DNA of 61,277 nt from an uncultured Rhodospirillales bacterium (GCA_903823665.1 CAIJTR010000156.1:1-61277); one strand, 5' to 3'. Shown: positions 27,900-37,086, counted from the first letter of the stretch. Translations and numbers: made by a program. Notes: generated from the letters alone by a model not told the origin.

Positions 27900-29518
27900 C
27901 CCGCTGCCATCTCTCGCAACTTGAACCGCTGCACTTTGCCGGTTTCAGTGCGCGGCAGGATTTGCAGATATTCGATCTGCCGTGGGTATTTATAGGGAGC
28001 GACACTGTCTCGGACATGCTTTTGCAGGTAAGCGGTCAGTTCGGCGGAAGGCGAAAATCCTGGCCGCAGCACCACATAGGCTCGAACGACGTGGCCGCGT
28101 TCGGCATCGGGAGCGCCGACCACGCCGCATTCCAACACCGCCTCATGCTGCAGCAACGCCGCCTCCACCTCGGGGCCTGCGATGTTGTAGCCGCTGGAGA
28201 CGATCATATCGTCTGACCGCGCACCGTACCAGAAATAGCCATCCTCATCCATGGTGTAGGTGTCACCGGTGAGGTTCCAGCCACCTTGGACGAACTTTGC
28301 CTGCCGGTCATCGGCGAGGTAGCGGCAACCGGTTGGGCCGCGCACCGCGAGCCTGCCGAGCACGCCGGATGGGAGAGTGTTGCCGTCTTCATCTACCACT
28401 TTGGCCTCAAACCCCGGCACCGCGCGGCCGGTCGCACCGGGGCGAATATCGTCACCGGCGGCGGAGATGAAGATGTGCAGCATCTCGGTGCCGCCAATGC
28501 CGTCGATCAGCCGCATGCCGGTAGCCTCGAACCATGCGTCTGACGTGGCCTTGGGCAACGCCTCCCCAGCGGAGACGCATTTGCAAAGGCTCGACAGATC
28601 GGCCTCGCCAAGCCGTGCCAGCATGAAGCGGTAGGTTGTGGGTGCGGTGAACAGGATGCTGGGGCGGAACTGGGCGATTGCCGCCATCAGATCGGGCGGT
28701 GAGGTGCGTTCCAGCACCAGTCCGGCGGCACCGACATGGAAGGGAAACAGCACCGAGCCGCCGAGCCCGAAGGTGAAGGCGAGGGGGGCTGAGCCGAGGA
28801 ACAAGTCGGTGGCCGTTGGTTTCAGCACATGGCGGCTGAACGTGTCGCAGATCGCCAGCATGTCGCGGTGGAAATGCATGGTCCCCTTCGGCACGCCGGT
28901 TGTGCCGGAGGTGAAGCCGATCAGGCAGACGTCATCCTGTGCTGTGTCACAGGCGGTGAATACGTCTGGAACCTCGGCCATCGACGCTTCTAGCTCGGCA
29001 GGCTCGCTGAGTGAGTGGAAGGTGAGGCGATGTGCGGGGCGGCTGTCTTGGGGCAGGATGTCCATCTCGGCCACCAGACGCTGATCACACAATGCATGCG
29101 AAATCTGCGCTTTGGTGATCATGAACGACAGCTCTTTGGCGCGCAGCAGCGGCATGGAGGCCACGACCACGCCGCCCGCCTTCAGTACCGCAAAGTAGCA
29201 CGCCACCATCATCGGCGTATTGGCAGCGCGCAGCAGCACGCGGTTGCCGGGAACCAGCCCGAGCCGCCCCACCAGCACATTGCAGATGCGGTTCACATGG
29301 CTTGCGAGATCGGCATAGCTCCACGTCGCACCATCCGGCCCGATGATCGCCGTCACGTCGCTAAGCCCTTGGCGCAGATGGCGGTCGATGAAGTGATCGG
29401 CGCAGTTCAGCCGCTCCGGATAATGCAGTTCCGGCAGCGTGAAGATCATCTCCGGCCACTGGGATCGCGGCGGCAGATTGTCACGCGCGAAGCTATCCTG
29501 ATGGGCCGAGTGCTGCAT
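27896..29518 (-). CDS. Aryl-CoA ligase, 2-aminobenzoate/benzoate-CoA ligase type
   Basis: AMP-forming ligase that activates an aromatic acid to its CoA thioester. The 540-residue protein has the N-terminal DSFARDNLPPRSQWPEM and LPELHYPERLNCADHFIDR segments typical of 2-aminobenzoate-CoA ligases, the A3 motif GFTSGTTGVPKG, GGTEMLHIF, the A7 region LTGDTYTMDEDGYFWY and a C-terminal PRTETGKVQRFKLRE with the catalytic Lys. Anthranilate is the favoured substrate because a 2-aminobenzoyl-CoA monooxygenase/reductase-like gene lies in the same island. Benzoate-type substrates cannot be excluded. It is divergent from the cyclase gene, and a shared operator-like motif lies in between. Confidence 0.85.
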   Translation of the reverse strand: MQHSAHQDSFARDNLPPRSQWPEMIFTLPELHYPERLNCADHFIDRHLRQGLSDVTAIIGPDGATWSYADLASHVNRICNVLVGRLGLVPGNRVLLRAANTPMMVACYFAVLKAGGVVVASMPLLRAKELSFMITKAQISHALCDQRLVAEMDILPQDSRPAHRLTFHSLSEPAELEASMAEVPDVFTACDTAQDDVCLIGFTSGTTGVPKGTMHFHRDMLAICDTFSRHVLKPTATDLFLGSAPLAFTFGLGGSVLFPFHVGAAGLVLERTSPPDLMAAIAQFRPSILFTAPTTYRFMLARLGEADLSSLCKCVSAGEALPKATSDAWFEATGMRLIDGIGGTEMLHIFISAAGDDIRPGATGRAVPGFEAKVVDEDGNTLPSGVLGRLAVRGPTGCRYLADDRQAKFVQGGWNLTGDTYTMDEDGYFWYGARSDDMIVSSGYNIAGPEVEAALLQHEAVLECGVVGAPDAERGHVVRAYVVLRPGFSPSAELTAYLQKHVRDSVAPYKYPRQIEYLQILPRTETGKVQRFKLREMAAG

Positions 29519-29540
29519 CGAGCCTCCCTTCGTTCGCGAG

Positions 29541-29561
29541 ATAGTTTGAGCCTAAGATAAT
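29541..29561. promoter_or_regulatory. Candidate MarR operator, site A
   Basis: Core TTTGAGCCTAAGA, 23 bases upstream of the aryl-CoA ligase start and about 88 bases upstream of the cyclase start, in the divergent region. It matches sites B (37582-37602) and C (43914-43933) in the pattern TTTGWRCCTAARM, and is preceded in all three by AT plus two bases. Semi-palindromic GTTT-N6-AAG(A). The size and symmetry suit a MarR-type dimer. Assignment to the island's MarR gene is inferred. Confidence 0.6.
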
Positions 29562-29649
29562 TTTCGATCTGGGCGCAAGAGCTACAGAAAACCCTTTTCA
29601 GCCAGGATATCCTGCTTCACTCTCTTGCGGATCAGACAGGAGAACGCCC

Positions 29650-30429
29650 GTGTCGACAGATGTGCTCGCGCAATTGATCGCCTCTCTCGCATCCGGTTCG
29701 ATCAAAGTGGTCGACCTGTCGCAGAACCTTTCGCCCAGCACGCCGGTGATCGGGCTGCCGCCGCCATTTGCGCAGTCAGCGCCGTTCCGGATGGAGACCA
29801 TCTCGCGGTATGACGATGTCGGCCCCGGCTGGTACTGGAACAACATCAGCCTGGGTGAGCACACCGGCACACATTTCGACGCGCCCATTCATTGGGTGAC
29901 GGGGCGCGACATTCCCGCCGGCAGCACCGATACGATTGCGCCGGGCCGGTTCGCGGCACCTGCCTGCGTGATTGATTGCGAGGCGGAATGTGCAGCGGAC
30001 GCTGGTTTCCTGCTCACCCGCGCCGGATTGCTGGCGTGGGAGGCAAAGCATGGCCGCATTCCCGCAGGAAGCTGGGTTCTGCTGCGCAGTGGATGGTCGA
30101 AGCGCGCCGGTGATGCGTTCCTCAATGTCGGTGAGGGTGGTCCGGTGACGCCGGGGCCGGACACCGACTGCGTGCGCTTTATGGTCGAGGAGCGCGACGT
30201 TATCGGCTTCGGCACCGAGACGGTTGGCACCGATGCCGGCCAGGCCTTCATGTTTGAGCCGGCGTTTCCGTGCCACACCATGATGCATGGCTCTGGCCGC
30301 TTCGGTCTGGCGAGTTTGGCCGGGCTTGATCAGTTGCCGCCGACGGGGGCGCTGCTGATCACGCCACCGCTCAAGATCGAAGGTGGTTCCGGCAGCCCGT
30401 GCCGGGTGCTGGCACTTGTGACGGCCTAG
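29650..30429 (+). CDS. Cyclase-family metal hydrolase (kynurenine formamidase-like)
   Basis: A 259-residue cytoplasmic metal-dependent hydrolase of the cyclase (KynB-type) superfamily. It shows VDLSQNLSPSTPVI and the metal-binding HTGTHFDAPIHW motif, then GSWVLLRSGWSKR and a C-terminal HTMMHGSGRFGLASLAGLDQLPPTGALL, all typical of the family. Members include N-formylkynurenine formamidase and isatin hydrolase. Either activity would lead toward kynurenine, isatinate or anthranilate, consistent with the island's ligase and monooxygenase. The start is GTG at 29650 with AGGAGA upstream. First gene of a long rightward operon. Confidence 0.82.
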   Translation: MSTDVLAQLIASLASGSIKVVDLSQNLSPSTPVIGLPPPFAQSAPFRMETISRYDDVGPGWYWNNISLGEHTGTHFDAPIHWVTGRDIPAGSTDTIAPGRFAAPACVIDCEAECAADAGFLLTRAGLLAWEAKHGRIPAGSWVLLRSGWSKRAGDAFLNVGEGGPVTPGPDTDCVRFMVEERDVIGFGTETVGTDAGQAFMFEPAFPCHTMMHGSGRFGLASLAGLDQLPPTGALLITPPLKIEGGSGSPCRVLALVTA

Positions 30430-30434
30430 CGCGC

Positions 30435-32537
30435 GTGGCGGAGCGTTCGTTCAAGGCCGAGGTTCAGGCACTTCGTCTCGGTGAGGGTGAGGAGTTTCGC
30501 GGCGAGGGTATTCTCGCTGTCACCAAGGCGCTGCTGCAATCTGGTGTTTCATATGTCGGCGGCTATCAGGGGGCACCGATCTCGCATCTGATGGATGTGC
30601 TGGCGGATGCGCAGGATATTCTCGACGATCTCGGCGTGCATTTCGAAAGCTCGGCGAGTGAGGCGGCGGCGGCGGCGATGCTGGCGGCATCAGTAAATTA
30701 TCCGCTGCGGGGTGCGGTTGCGTGGAAATCCACCGTCGGCACCAATGTGGCCTCCGACGCGCTGGCCAATCTCGCCTCGGGCGGTGTGGTCGGTGGCGCG
30801 CTGATTGTGGTGGGGGAGGATTACGGCGAAGGCTCCAGCATCATGCAGGAGCGGACGCATGCATTCGCCATGAAGTCGCAGATTTGGCTGCTCGATCCGC
30901 GGCCAAACCTGTCCAGCATCGTCAAGGCTGTGGAGCATGGCTTTGCGTTGTCGGAGGCAAGCTCCACGCCGGTGATGCTGGAGATGCGGGTGCGGGCGTG
31001 CCACGTCTATGGCCGCTTCACCGCGAGTGACAACCGCAAGCCCGCATTCACCATCCGCGATGCGATGACGGCACCGACGCGCGACACCAATCGCATCGTG
31101 CTCCCGCCAGCAAGTTTCCTGCACGAGCATGAAAAGATCCGCGATCGCTGGCCGGCGGCGGTTGCTTATATTCGGGAGCACAAGCTGAACGAGGTGTTCG
31201 CAGACGGCACCCGCGATATCGGCATCATCTTGCAAGGTGGGATGTATAATCAGGTGATCCGCGCGTTGCAGCGCCTGGGCCTGTCCAACGCATTCGGTGA
31301 CGTCTCCGTGCCGCTGTATGTGATGAACGTGACGTATCCGCTGATCCCGGAAGAACTGGTCGCGTTCTGTGCGGGCAAGCGGGCGGTGCTGATGGTGGAG
31401 GAAGGGCAGCCAGAGTTTCTGGAGCAGGCGCTCGCCACCATTCTGCGGCGTGCCGATGTACAGACCAAGCTGCACGGCAAAGACATGCTGCCGATGGCTG
31501 GCGAATACACCGCTGCGGTGATGTTGCAGGGTGTGTCAGCGTTTTTTGCGGCTTACGACACTGGGGTGGCACAGCCCGTCATCGCAGCGCCGCCTGCGGT
31601 GCCGGAGGTGCATGGCCGGCCACCGTCGTTTTGCACTGGTTGTCCGGAGCGGCCTATCTTCACCGCCATGAAGCTGGTGGAGCGTGAGCTTGGGCCGCAT
31701 CATGTCAGTTGCGACATTGGCTGCCATCTGTTCTCGATCCTGCCGCCGTTCAATCTGGGCAACACCACGATGGGCTATGGCCTGGGCTGGGCCGGAGCCT
31801 CTGCGTTGAACGATACGAATTCGGACAAGCGCACCATCAGCTTCATGGGCGATGGCGGGTTTTGGCATAACGGGCTGACGAGTGGCGTGGGCAATGCCGT
31901 GTTCAACAAGTCTGACAACGTGCTGGTGATTGTCGATAACGGCTATTCGGCGGCGACGGGTGGGCAGGACATTCTGTCGTCCCTGGCACTGAACAGCAGT
32001 CGCTCCACCCGCAACCCGATTGCTGCGGCAGTACGGGGCGTGGGCGTGAAGTGGGTGCGAACGATCGAGCGCACCTACAGCGTTGGCAAAATGCGTGATC
32101 TGCTGCGTGAGGCGCTGACGACAAAAACGCGTGGGCCGAAAGTGATTGTGGCGTCGTCGGAATGTCAGCTGAACCGTCAGCGCCGAGTGAAGCCGCTGAT
32201 GCGCAATGCAATCGCACAGGGCAAGCGGGTGGTGCGGGAGCGGTTTGGCATTGATGCCGATACCTGCACGGGCGATCATTCCTGCATCCGGCTGTCGGGA
32301 TGTCCGTCGCTGTCGGTGGCTCCTAATCCGGACAAGTTGCGGCGTGATCCAATCGCGAAGGTTGATAATTCCTGCGTTGGCTGTGGGGTGTGTGGCGAGG
32401 TGTCTCATGCGGCGATTTTGTGCCCATCATTCTATCGCGCCGAATTGATCAGCAACCCGAACGGGTGGGATCGTTTTCGTGACCGCATCAGCAAGCGCGT
32501 GATCGGGTATTTGCAGCGGCGGATGGCTCATGCCTGA
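30435..32537 (+). CDS. iorA: Indolepyruvate:ferredoxin oxidoreductase, alpha subunit (IorA), with ferredoxin domain
   Basis: Thiamine-diphosphate enzyme subunit for oxidative decarboxylation of arylpyruvates to aryl-acyl-CoA with ferredoxin as acceptor. Of 700 residues, the N-terminal part (about 1-370) has VSYVGGYQGAPISHLMDVL and GAVAWKSTVGTNVASDALAN. The TPP-binding part has FCTGCPERPIF, CDIGCHLFSILPP and GDGGFWHNGLTSGVGNAV. The end carries iron-sulfur Cys motifs CTGDHSCIRLSGC and CVGCGVCGEVSHAAILCP. The GTG at 30435 is chosen because it follows the cyclase stop. The frame is open back to 30399. The true 2-oxo acid is not certain. Confidence 0.88.
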   Translation: MAERSFKAEVQALRLGEGEEFRGEGILAVTKALLQSGVSYVGGYQGAPISHLMDVLADAQDILDDLGVHFESSASEAAAAAMLAASVNYPLRGAVAWKSTVGTNVASDALANLASGGVVGGALIVVGEDYGEGSSIMQERTHAFAMKSQIWLLDPRPNLSSIVKAVEHGFALSEASSTPVMLEMRVRACHVYGRFTASDNRKPAFTIRDAMTAPTRDTNRIVLPPASFLHEHEKIRDRWPAAVAYIREHKLNEVFADGTRDIGIILQGGMYNQVIRALQRLGLSNAFGDVSVPLYVMNVTYPLIPEELVAFCAGKRAVLMVEEGQPEFLEQALATILRRADVQTKLHGKDMLPMAGEYTAAVMLQGVSAFFAAYDTGVAQPVIAAPPAVPEVHGRPPSFCTGCPERPIFTAMKLVERELGPHHVSCDIGCHLFSILPPFNLGNTTMGYGLGWAGASALNDTNSDKRTISFMGDGGFWHNGLTSGVGNAVFNKSDNVLVIVDNGYSAATGGQDILSSLALNSSRSTRNPIAAAVRGVGVKWVRTIERTYSVGKMRDLLREALTTKTRGPKVIVASSECQLNRQRRVKPLMRNAIAQGKRVVRERFGIDADTCTGDHSCIRLSGCPSLSVAPNPDKLRRDPIAKVDNSCVGCGVCGEVSHAAILCPSFYRAELISNPNGWDRFRDRISKRVIGYLQRRMAHA

Positions 32538-33957
32538 GGGCCTCTCCGCGAACCTTGAAGTGCGAGCCATCAGCATTGCGATTTTGGCAATGGGCGGCGA
32601 GGGCGGTGGCGTGCTGGCGGATTGGCTGGTGGCGATGGCCGAAGCAAACGGCTACTGGGCGCAAAGCACGTCGGTGCCGGGTGTGGCGCAGCGCACGGGG
32701 GCCACGATTTACTACGTTGAAATGTTCCCACCAGGCCGTGAGCCTGTCCTGGCAATGATGCCGGTGCCGGGTGAGGTCGATGTGGTGATCGCCTCCGAGT
32801 TGATGGAAGCGGCGCGGGCGGTGCAGCGCGGATTGGTGACGCCTGATCGGACAACAATGATTGCGTCAAGCCATCGGGTGTATTCGATGACCGAGCGGAC
32901 GGCGATGGGCGACGGGCGGCTCAATTCTGAGCCGATGATGGATGCGTGCCGGAATGCAGCGAAGCATCTGGTGATTGCCGATATGCGGGCGCTGGCAGAG
33001 AGCCATGGCAGCGTGCTCAGTGCCTCGCTGTTCGGCGGGCTGGCGGGGGCGGCGGCGCTGCCATTCCCTCGCGCGCAGTTCGAGGCGGCGATCACGTCCG
33101 GCGGTGTTGGCGTGAAGGCGAGCCTTGCGGCGTTCTCCGCTGGGTTTGATGCGGCTTTGGGGGCGCCCGCTGTCGTGGTGCAGGCGATTTCGCCGGAAGC
33201 CGCCGAGATTATCGCCGAGGGTGAGCGTCGGCTGCGGGATTATCAGGATGACGCCTATGCGCAATCCTACCGTGCCATGCTGCAACCTTTGCAAGGAACC
33301 GGTGAACTGCTTGCCGAGACGGCACGTTACCTTGCGCTGTGGATGAGCTTTGAAGACCCCATTCGTGTGGCGCAGTTGAAAATCCGGCCGGAGCGGTTCG
33401 AGCGTGTGGCGGCGGAGGTGCATCGCACGCCGGATCAGATTATGCGCATCAAGGAGTTCATGCACCCGCGCTTGCAGGAGATTGCCGAGACACTGCCGGC
33501 ACCGCTGGGCCGCGCCATTTTGTCCGTGCCAGTTCTGCGCAACCTGGTTGGGTATTTCACCAAGACGGGCCGGATCGTTGAGACCACCTCGATCAGCGGC
33601 TTTTTGCTTCTTTATGCGGTGGCGTCGATGCGCCGCTTGCGACGCAGCACCATGCGGTTTGCGGCGGAGCACGAGGCGATTGCGGCTTGGCTTGGGCGTA
33701 TTGTGACGTTGTCCAAAACCGATCCAGCGCTCGCATTGGAGGTGGCGCAGCTGCAGCGGCTCGTGAAGGGCTATAGTGATACGCACACGCGTGGGCGGGG
33801 CAATTTCGATCGGATTATTGCGATTGTTCCATCTTTGGAAACCCGGGCGGACGGACCAAAGCTGCTTGCCAGGCTGCGCGATGCGGCATTGGTCGATGAG
33901 CATGGCCGCGCGCTCTCCGCGCTGATGGCGCAAGAGGGGTTGCCGGTATCGCCATGA
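32530..33957 (+). CDS. iorB: Indolepyruvate oxidoreductase beta subunit (IorB-like, with long C-terminal extension)
   Basis: A 475-residue partner of IorA. The first ~200 residues form the 2-oxoacid oxidoreductase gamma-type domain: AMGGEGGGVLADWLV, STSVPGVAQRTGATIYYVEMFP and a SASLFGGLAGAAALPFPRAQFE segment. The rest is the C-terminal domain (DUF6537-type) present in the long bacterial IorB proteins and absent from archaeal IorB (~200 residues). The ATG overlaps iorA by eight bases, so the subunits are made together. It works with IorA in the cytoplasm. A dedicated ferredoxin gene is not seen, but IorA itself carries the iron-sulfur domain. Confidence 0.85.
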   Translation: MPEGLSANLEVRAISIAILAMGGEGGGVLADWLVAMAEANGYWAQSTSVPGVAQRTGATIYYVEMFPPGREPVLAMMPVPGEVDVVIASELMEAARAVQRGLVTPDRTTMIASSHRVYSMTERTAMGDGRLNSEPMMDACRNAAKHLVIADMRALAESHGSVLSASLFGGLAGAAALPFPRAQFEAAITSGGVGVKASLAAFSAGFDAALGAPAVVVQAISPEAAEIIAEGERRLRDYQDDAYAQSYRAMLQPLQGTGELLAETARYLALWMSFEDPIRVAQLKIRPERFERVAAEVHRTPDQIMRIKEFMHPRLQEIAETLPAPLGRAILSVPVLRNLVGYFTKTGRIVETTSISGFLLLYAVASMRRLRRSTMRFAAEHEAIAAWLGRIVTLSKTDPALALEVAQLQRLVKGYSDTHTRGRGNFDRIIAIVPSLETRADGPKLLARLRDAALVDEHGRALSALMAQEGLPVSP

Positions 33958-35552
33958 CCTCCGTTTCCGCCGCTTTCGCCGTGAGTGCCGCAGCCTGGGC
34001 GGAGCGTCCGTTTCTGTGCATTTTGCCGGATGTGGCTGAGGTTTATGGCATCGAGGCCCGGACATGGTCTTATTGCGAGGCTGGAACAGAAATCGGCAGT
34101 CTGACGGCGCGCTATCGCAGTGCCGGATATGGCGCTGGGCACCGGGTTGGGCTGATGCTTGGCAATCGGCCTGCTTTCTTTTTTCACTGGCTGGCGTTGA
34201 ATGCTTGCGGCGTGAGTGTTGTGCCGCTGAGTGCGGAACTGCGCCCGGCGGAGTTGGATTATCTTTGCTCACATAGCGGTATTTCTCTGGCTGTGGCGGC
34301 GTCGTCACATTTGGTGGCGATGCGCGAGGCTGCGGTGCGCGGCGATCATGGGTTTGCCGTGATGGGTGAAGATGATACTCCGCCGGTGGCTTCGCCTGCC
34401 GAAGGTGATGGTGGCGAATGTGCGGTGCTCTATACCTCTGGCACGACGGGAAAACCGAAAGGTTGTGTTCTCACCAACGAGTATTTCCTGCGCGCGGGCC
34501 GGTGGTATAGGCAGGTGGGCGGCCTGTGCGCCATTGTGCCGGGGCAGGAGCGGCTGATCACGCCATTGCCGATGACGCATATGAACGCCATGGCCTACTC
34601 CACCATGGCGATGCTGATGAGCGGCGGCTGTGTTGTGCCGCTCGACCGGTTTCATCCGCGCAACTGGTGGAACAGCGTTCGTGCGAGTGAAGCTACGATC
34701 ATCCATTATCTCGGTGTGATGCCGTCCATGCTGCTGTCGGCCGAGCCGCTGGCGTCGGATTGTGATCACCACGTGAAGTTCGGCTTTGGGGCTGGTGTGG
34801 ATCGCAGGCACCACGCCGTGTTTGAGGCTCGTTTTGGCCTCCCGCTGCTGGAGGCCTGGGCGATGACTGAGACTGGGGCAGGGGCCGTGGTGATCGCCAA
34901 TCAGGTACCGCGCCGCGTGGGGGATGCCGTGCTGGGCAAGCCTGGGCCTGAGATGGATTGTCGGATCGTCGATGAGGCAGGCGACGTTGTGTCGGCAGGC
35001 GATCCCGGTGAGCTGCTCGTGCGTGCCAGCGGGGCCAATCCTCGTGCTGGTTTCTTCGATCACTACCTGCATGATCCGGTGGCGACTGAGGCAGCGTGGG
35101 AAGGCGGCTGGTTTCACACCGGCGATGTTGTACGGTTTGAACCGGACGGCAATCTCATCTTTGTTGATCGCCGCAAGAACATCATTCGCCGCAGCGGTGA
35201 GAATATTGCGGCGGTTGAAGTTGAAACTATCCTGCGCCGCAACCCGCTCGTGCGCGATGTGGCGGTGACGGCGGTGGCGGATGAGGTGCGCGGCGAGGAG
35301 GTGCTGGCGTTCGTCATTCCGGCTGCGCCGCTCGGTGATGCCGAGATGGCATTTGCGATTGTGCAGTCGGCACTTGAAGAGTTGTCGTATTTCAAAGTGC
35401 CGGGATGGCTGGCGTTCGTGGAGGCGCTGCCGGTGACATCCACGCAGAAAATACAGCGTGGCAATTTAAAGTCTTGGGCGGCTGAGTATCTGGCGGGCGG
35501 AACCTGCATCGACACGCGCAAGCTGAAATCGCGCAACGCTCGCGCCGCATGA
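33954..35552 (+). CDS. Acyl-CoA ligase, AMP-forming (CaiC-like)
   Basis: A 532-residue AMP-binding ligase with A3 motif LYTSGTTGKPKGCVLTN, the PMTHMNAMAYSTMAML substrate region, AMTETGAGAVVI, FHTGDVVRFEPDGNLIFVDRRKNIIRRSGENI and terminal TSTQKIQRGNLK with the catalytic Lys. It resembles crotonobetaine/carnitine-CoA ligases more than aryl-CoA ligases. Its start overlaps iorB (ATGA) and its end overlaps the thiolase-like gene (ATGA). It may activate a side-chain acid or an aryl-alkanoate intermediate. The substrate is unknown. The island thus has two different acyl-CoA ligases. Confidence 0.85.
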   Translation: MTSVSAAFAVSAAAWAERPFLCILPDVAEVYGIEARTWSYCEAGTEIGSLTARYRSAGYGAGHRVGLMLGNRPAFFFHWLALNACGVSVVPLSAELRPAELDYLCSHSGISLAVAASSHLVAMREAAVRGDHGFAVMGEDDTPPVASPAEGDGGECAVLYTSGTTGKPKGCVLTNEYFLRAGRWYRQVGGLCAIVPGQERLITPLPMTHMNAMAYSTMAMLMSGGCVVPLDRFHPRNWWNSVRASEATIIHYLGVMPSMLLSAEPLASDCDHHVKFGFGAGVDRRHHAVFEARFGLPLLEAWAMTETGAGAVVIANQVPRRVGDAVLGKPGPEMDCRIVDEAGDVVSAGDPGELLVRASGANPRAGFFDHYLHDPVATEAAWEGGWFHTGDVVRFEPDGNLIFVDRRKNIIRRSGENIAAVEVETILRRNPLVRDVAVTAVADEVRGEEVLAFVIPAAPLGDAEMAFAIVQSALEELSYFKVPGWLAFVEALPVTSTQKIQRGNLKSWAAEYLAGGTCIDTRKLKSRNARAA

Positions 35553-36694
35553 ACAGCGATATTGTGCTCGTCTGCCCGGTGACGGAGCCTTATGTGCGCC
35601 GTTCCGAGCATGACGCGGCGTGGTTCATGGGGCGCGTGCTGTCGCGGTTGATTGCGGCGAGCGGGGTGGGCAAGGCAGACATTGACGGGCTTTGCCTGTC
35701 GAGTTTCACCCTTGCACCGGATGGGCCGGCTCCGTTCCTGCAATATGCGGGAATGTCGGTGCGGATGCTCGATTGGATTCCGACCGGCGGTGCGTGCGGG
35801 ATTATGGCGGCGCGGCGTGCCATTCGTGCTGTGGCGGCGGGGGATGCGGAGATTGTGGCCTGCTTGGCGGGCGATACCGCCAATGCAGGTAGTTTTCGCG
35901 ATCTGCTCGAAGGGTTCAGCGTGTTTTCACGCGATGCCGTCTATCCGTATGGTGCCGGTGGGCCGAATGCGAGCTTTGCGCTGATCACGGATCACTACAT
36001 GCGGAAATACGGTGCGGTGCGTGAGGATTTTGGCCATTTGGCCGTGGCGCAGCGCCGCAATGCGCAGGGTAACCCGAATGCGCTGCTGCGCTCGCCGATG
36101 ACGATGGAAGACTATCTTGGGGCGAGGCCAGTGGCGTCACCGATCCATTTGCTTGATTGCGTGATGCCATGTGCTGGTGGGGATGGGTTTTTGGTGATGA
36201 CGCGTGCGCGCGCGGATGCCCTGGGGCTAGCGTCAGTGCGTTTGCTGGCCAGCATCGAGCGGCACAATGCGTTTTCTGATGATCCGATGCAGGAGCGCGG
36301 CGGGTGGCTGCTGGATCGCGATGCGCTGTGGTCCAAGGCGGGCGTGGGGCCGCAGGATATGGACGCGGTACAGACCTATGATGATTATCCTGTTATCTCG
36401 ATGCTGCAATTCGAGGGGCTGGGGTTTTGCGGCCAGGGCGAGGCGGCTTCGTTTCTGCGGGGTCGCGATCTGACAGCGACGGGGGATTTGCCGCACAATA
36501 CTGGGGGCGGCCAGCTTTCCTGTGGGCAGGCAGGGGCGGCGGGCGGCTATCTTGGGCTGGTGGAGGCGATGCGGCAGCTAACGGGTGTGGCCACGAGCCA
36601 GGTGGCGCGCGCCCGGCATGTGCTCGTCTCCGGCTTCGGCATGATCAACTATGATCGTGGGTTGTGTACGGCGGCTGCGGTGCTGGCCGAATGA
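35549..36694 (+). CDS. Thiolase-like protein (SCP-x/Ltp family), probably not a canonical thiolase
   Basis: A 381-residue thiolase-fold protein of the lipid-transfer-protein/SCP-x type (LSSFTLAPDGPAPFLQY, GAGGPNASFALITDHYM, MDAVQTYDDYPVISMLQFE). The usual nucleophile motif is replaced by TGGACGIMAARRAI (Cys83 is shifted relative to NxxCxSG). The normal GGxxxxGHPxGATG reads NTGGGQLSCGQAGAAGG, so the catalytic His is missing. It is directly followed by a DUF35 OB-fold/zinc-ribbon gene (ATGA overlap). In steroid side-chain degradation such pairs (Ltp2 with a DUF35 domain) act as retro-aldolases on acyl-CoA, the most likely type of reaction here (inference). Confidence 0.82.
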   Translation: MNSDIVLVCPVTEPYVRRSEHDAAWFMGRVLSRLIAASGVGKADIDGLCLSSFTLAPDGPAPFLQYAGMSVRMLDWIPTGGACGIMAARRAIRAVAAGDAEIVACLAGDTANAGSFRDLLEGFSVFSRDAVYPYGAGGPNASFALITDHYMRKYGAVREDFGHLAVAQRRNAQGNPNALLRSPMTMEDYLGARPVASPIHLLDCVMPCAGGDGFLVMTRARADALGLASVRLLASIERHNAFSDDPMQERGGWLLDRDALWSKAGVGPQDMDAVQTYDDYPVISMLQFEGLGFCGQGEAASFLRGRDLTATGDLPHNTGGGQLSCGQAGAAGGYLGLVEAMRQLTGVATSQVARARHVLVSGFGMINYDRGLCTAAAVLAE

Positions 36695-37086
36695 TGCGCT
36701 CGCAGGCCATGCGCGAGATGGATCATGCTGCGGCGGGTGGGATGGTGGCGCTTCAAAGCTGCGCATACTGCGGCATGGCGCAATATCCACCGCGCTCGCT
36801 GTGTCACGCTTGCCTTTCCGCGGATTTGGCATGGAGCAGAGCACTTTCGATCGAGGGCGTGGTTCTCGCCGCGACCGTGCTGCATCACAGCCATGAGCCG
36901 GATTTCCGGTCTGCTTTGCCGCTACGAGTGGGCATGGTGCATCTCGATTGCGGCCCACAGGCGGTGTGTTTTGTGCAGGTTGCAGAGCCCGGAACCCGTG
37001 TGCGTGTGACAGCGACACTCGATGCCCAGGGCCGTGCGGTGTTGACGGCTCAGCCGTTCTCTATGCCGAAGGAGACGATGGGATGA
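36691..37086 (+). CDS. DUF35 OB-fold/zinc-ribbon protein
   Basis: A 131-residue protein with a rubredoxin-like zinc ribbon (CAYCGMAQYPPRSLCHACL) followed by an OB-fold (about residues 55-125). Such proteins are partners of thiolase-like enzymes, where the zinc ribbon and OB-fold bind the acyl-CoA and the partner. The ATG at 36691 overlaps the thiolase-like stop (ATGATGA). The frame is open back to 36664, but the overlapping start fits the pattern of the whole operon. It is likely to form a complex with the preceding gene product and is required for its activity (established for the family pair, inferred here). Confidence 0.85.
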   Translation: MMRSQAMREMDHAAAGGMVALQSCAYCGMAQYPPRSLCHACLSADLAWSRALSIEGVVLAATVLHHSHEPDFRSALPLRVGMVHLDCGPQAVCFVQVAEPGTRVRVTATLDAQGRAVLTAQPFSMPKETMG

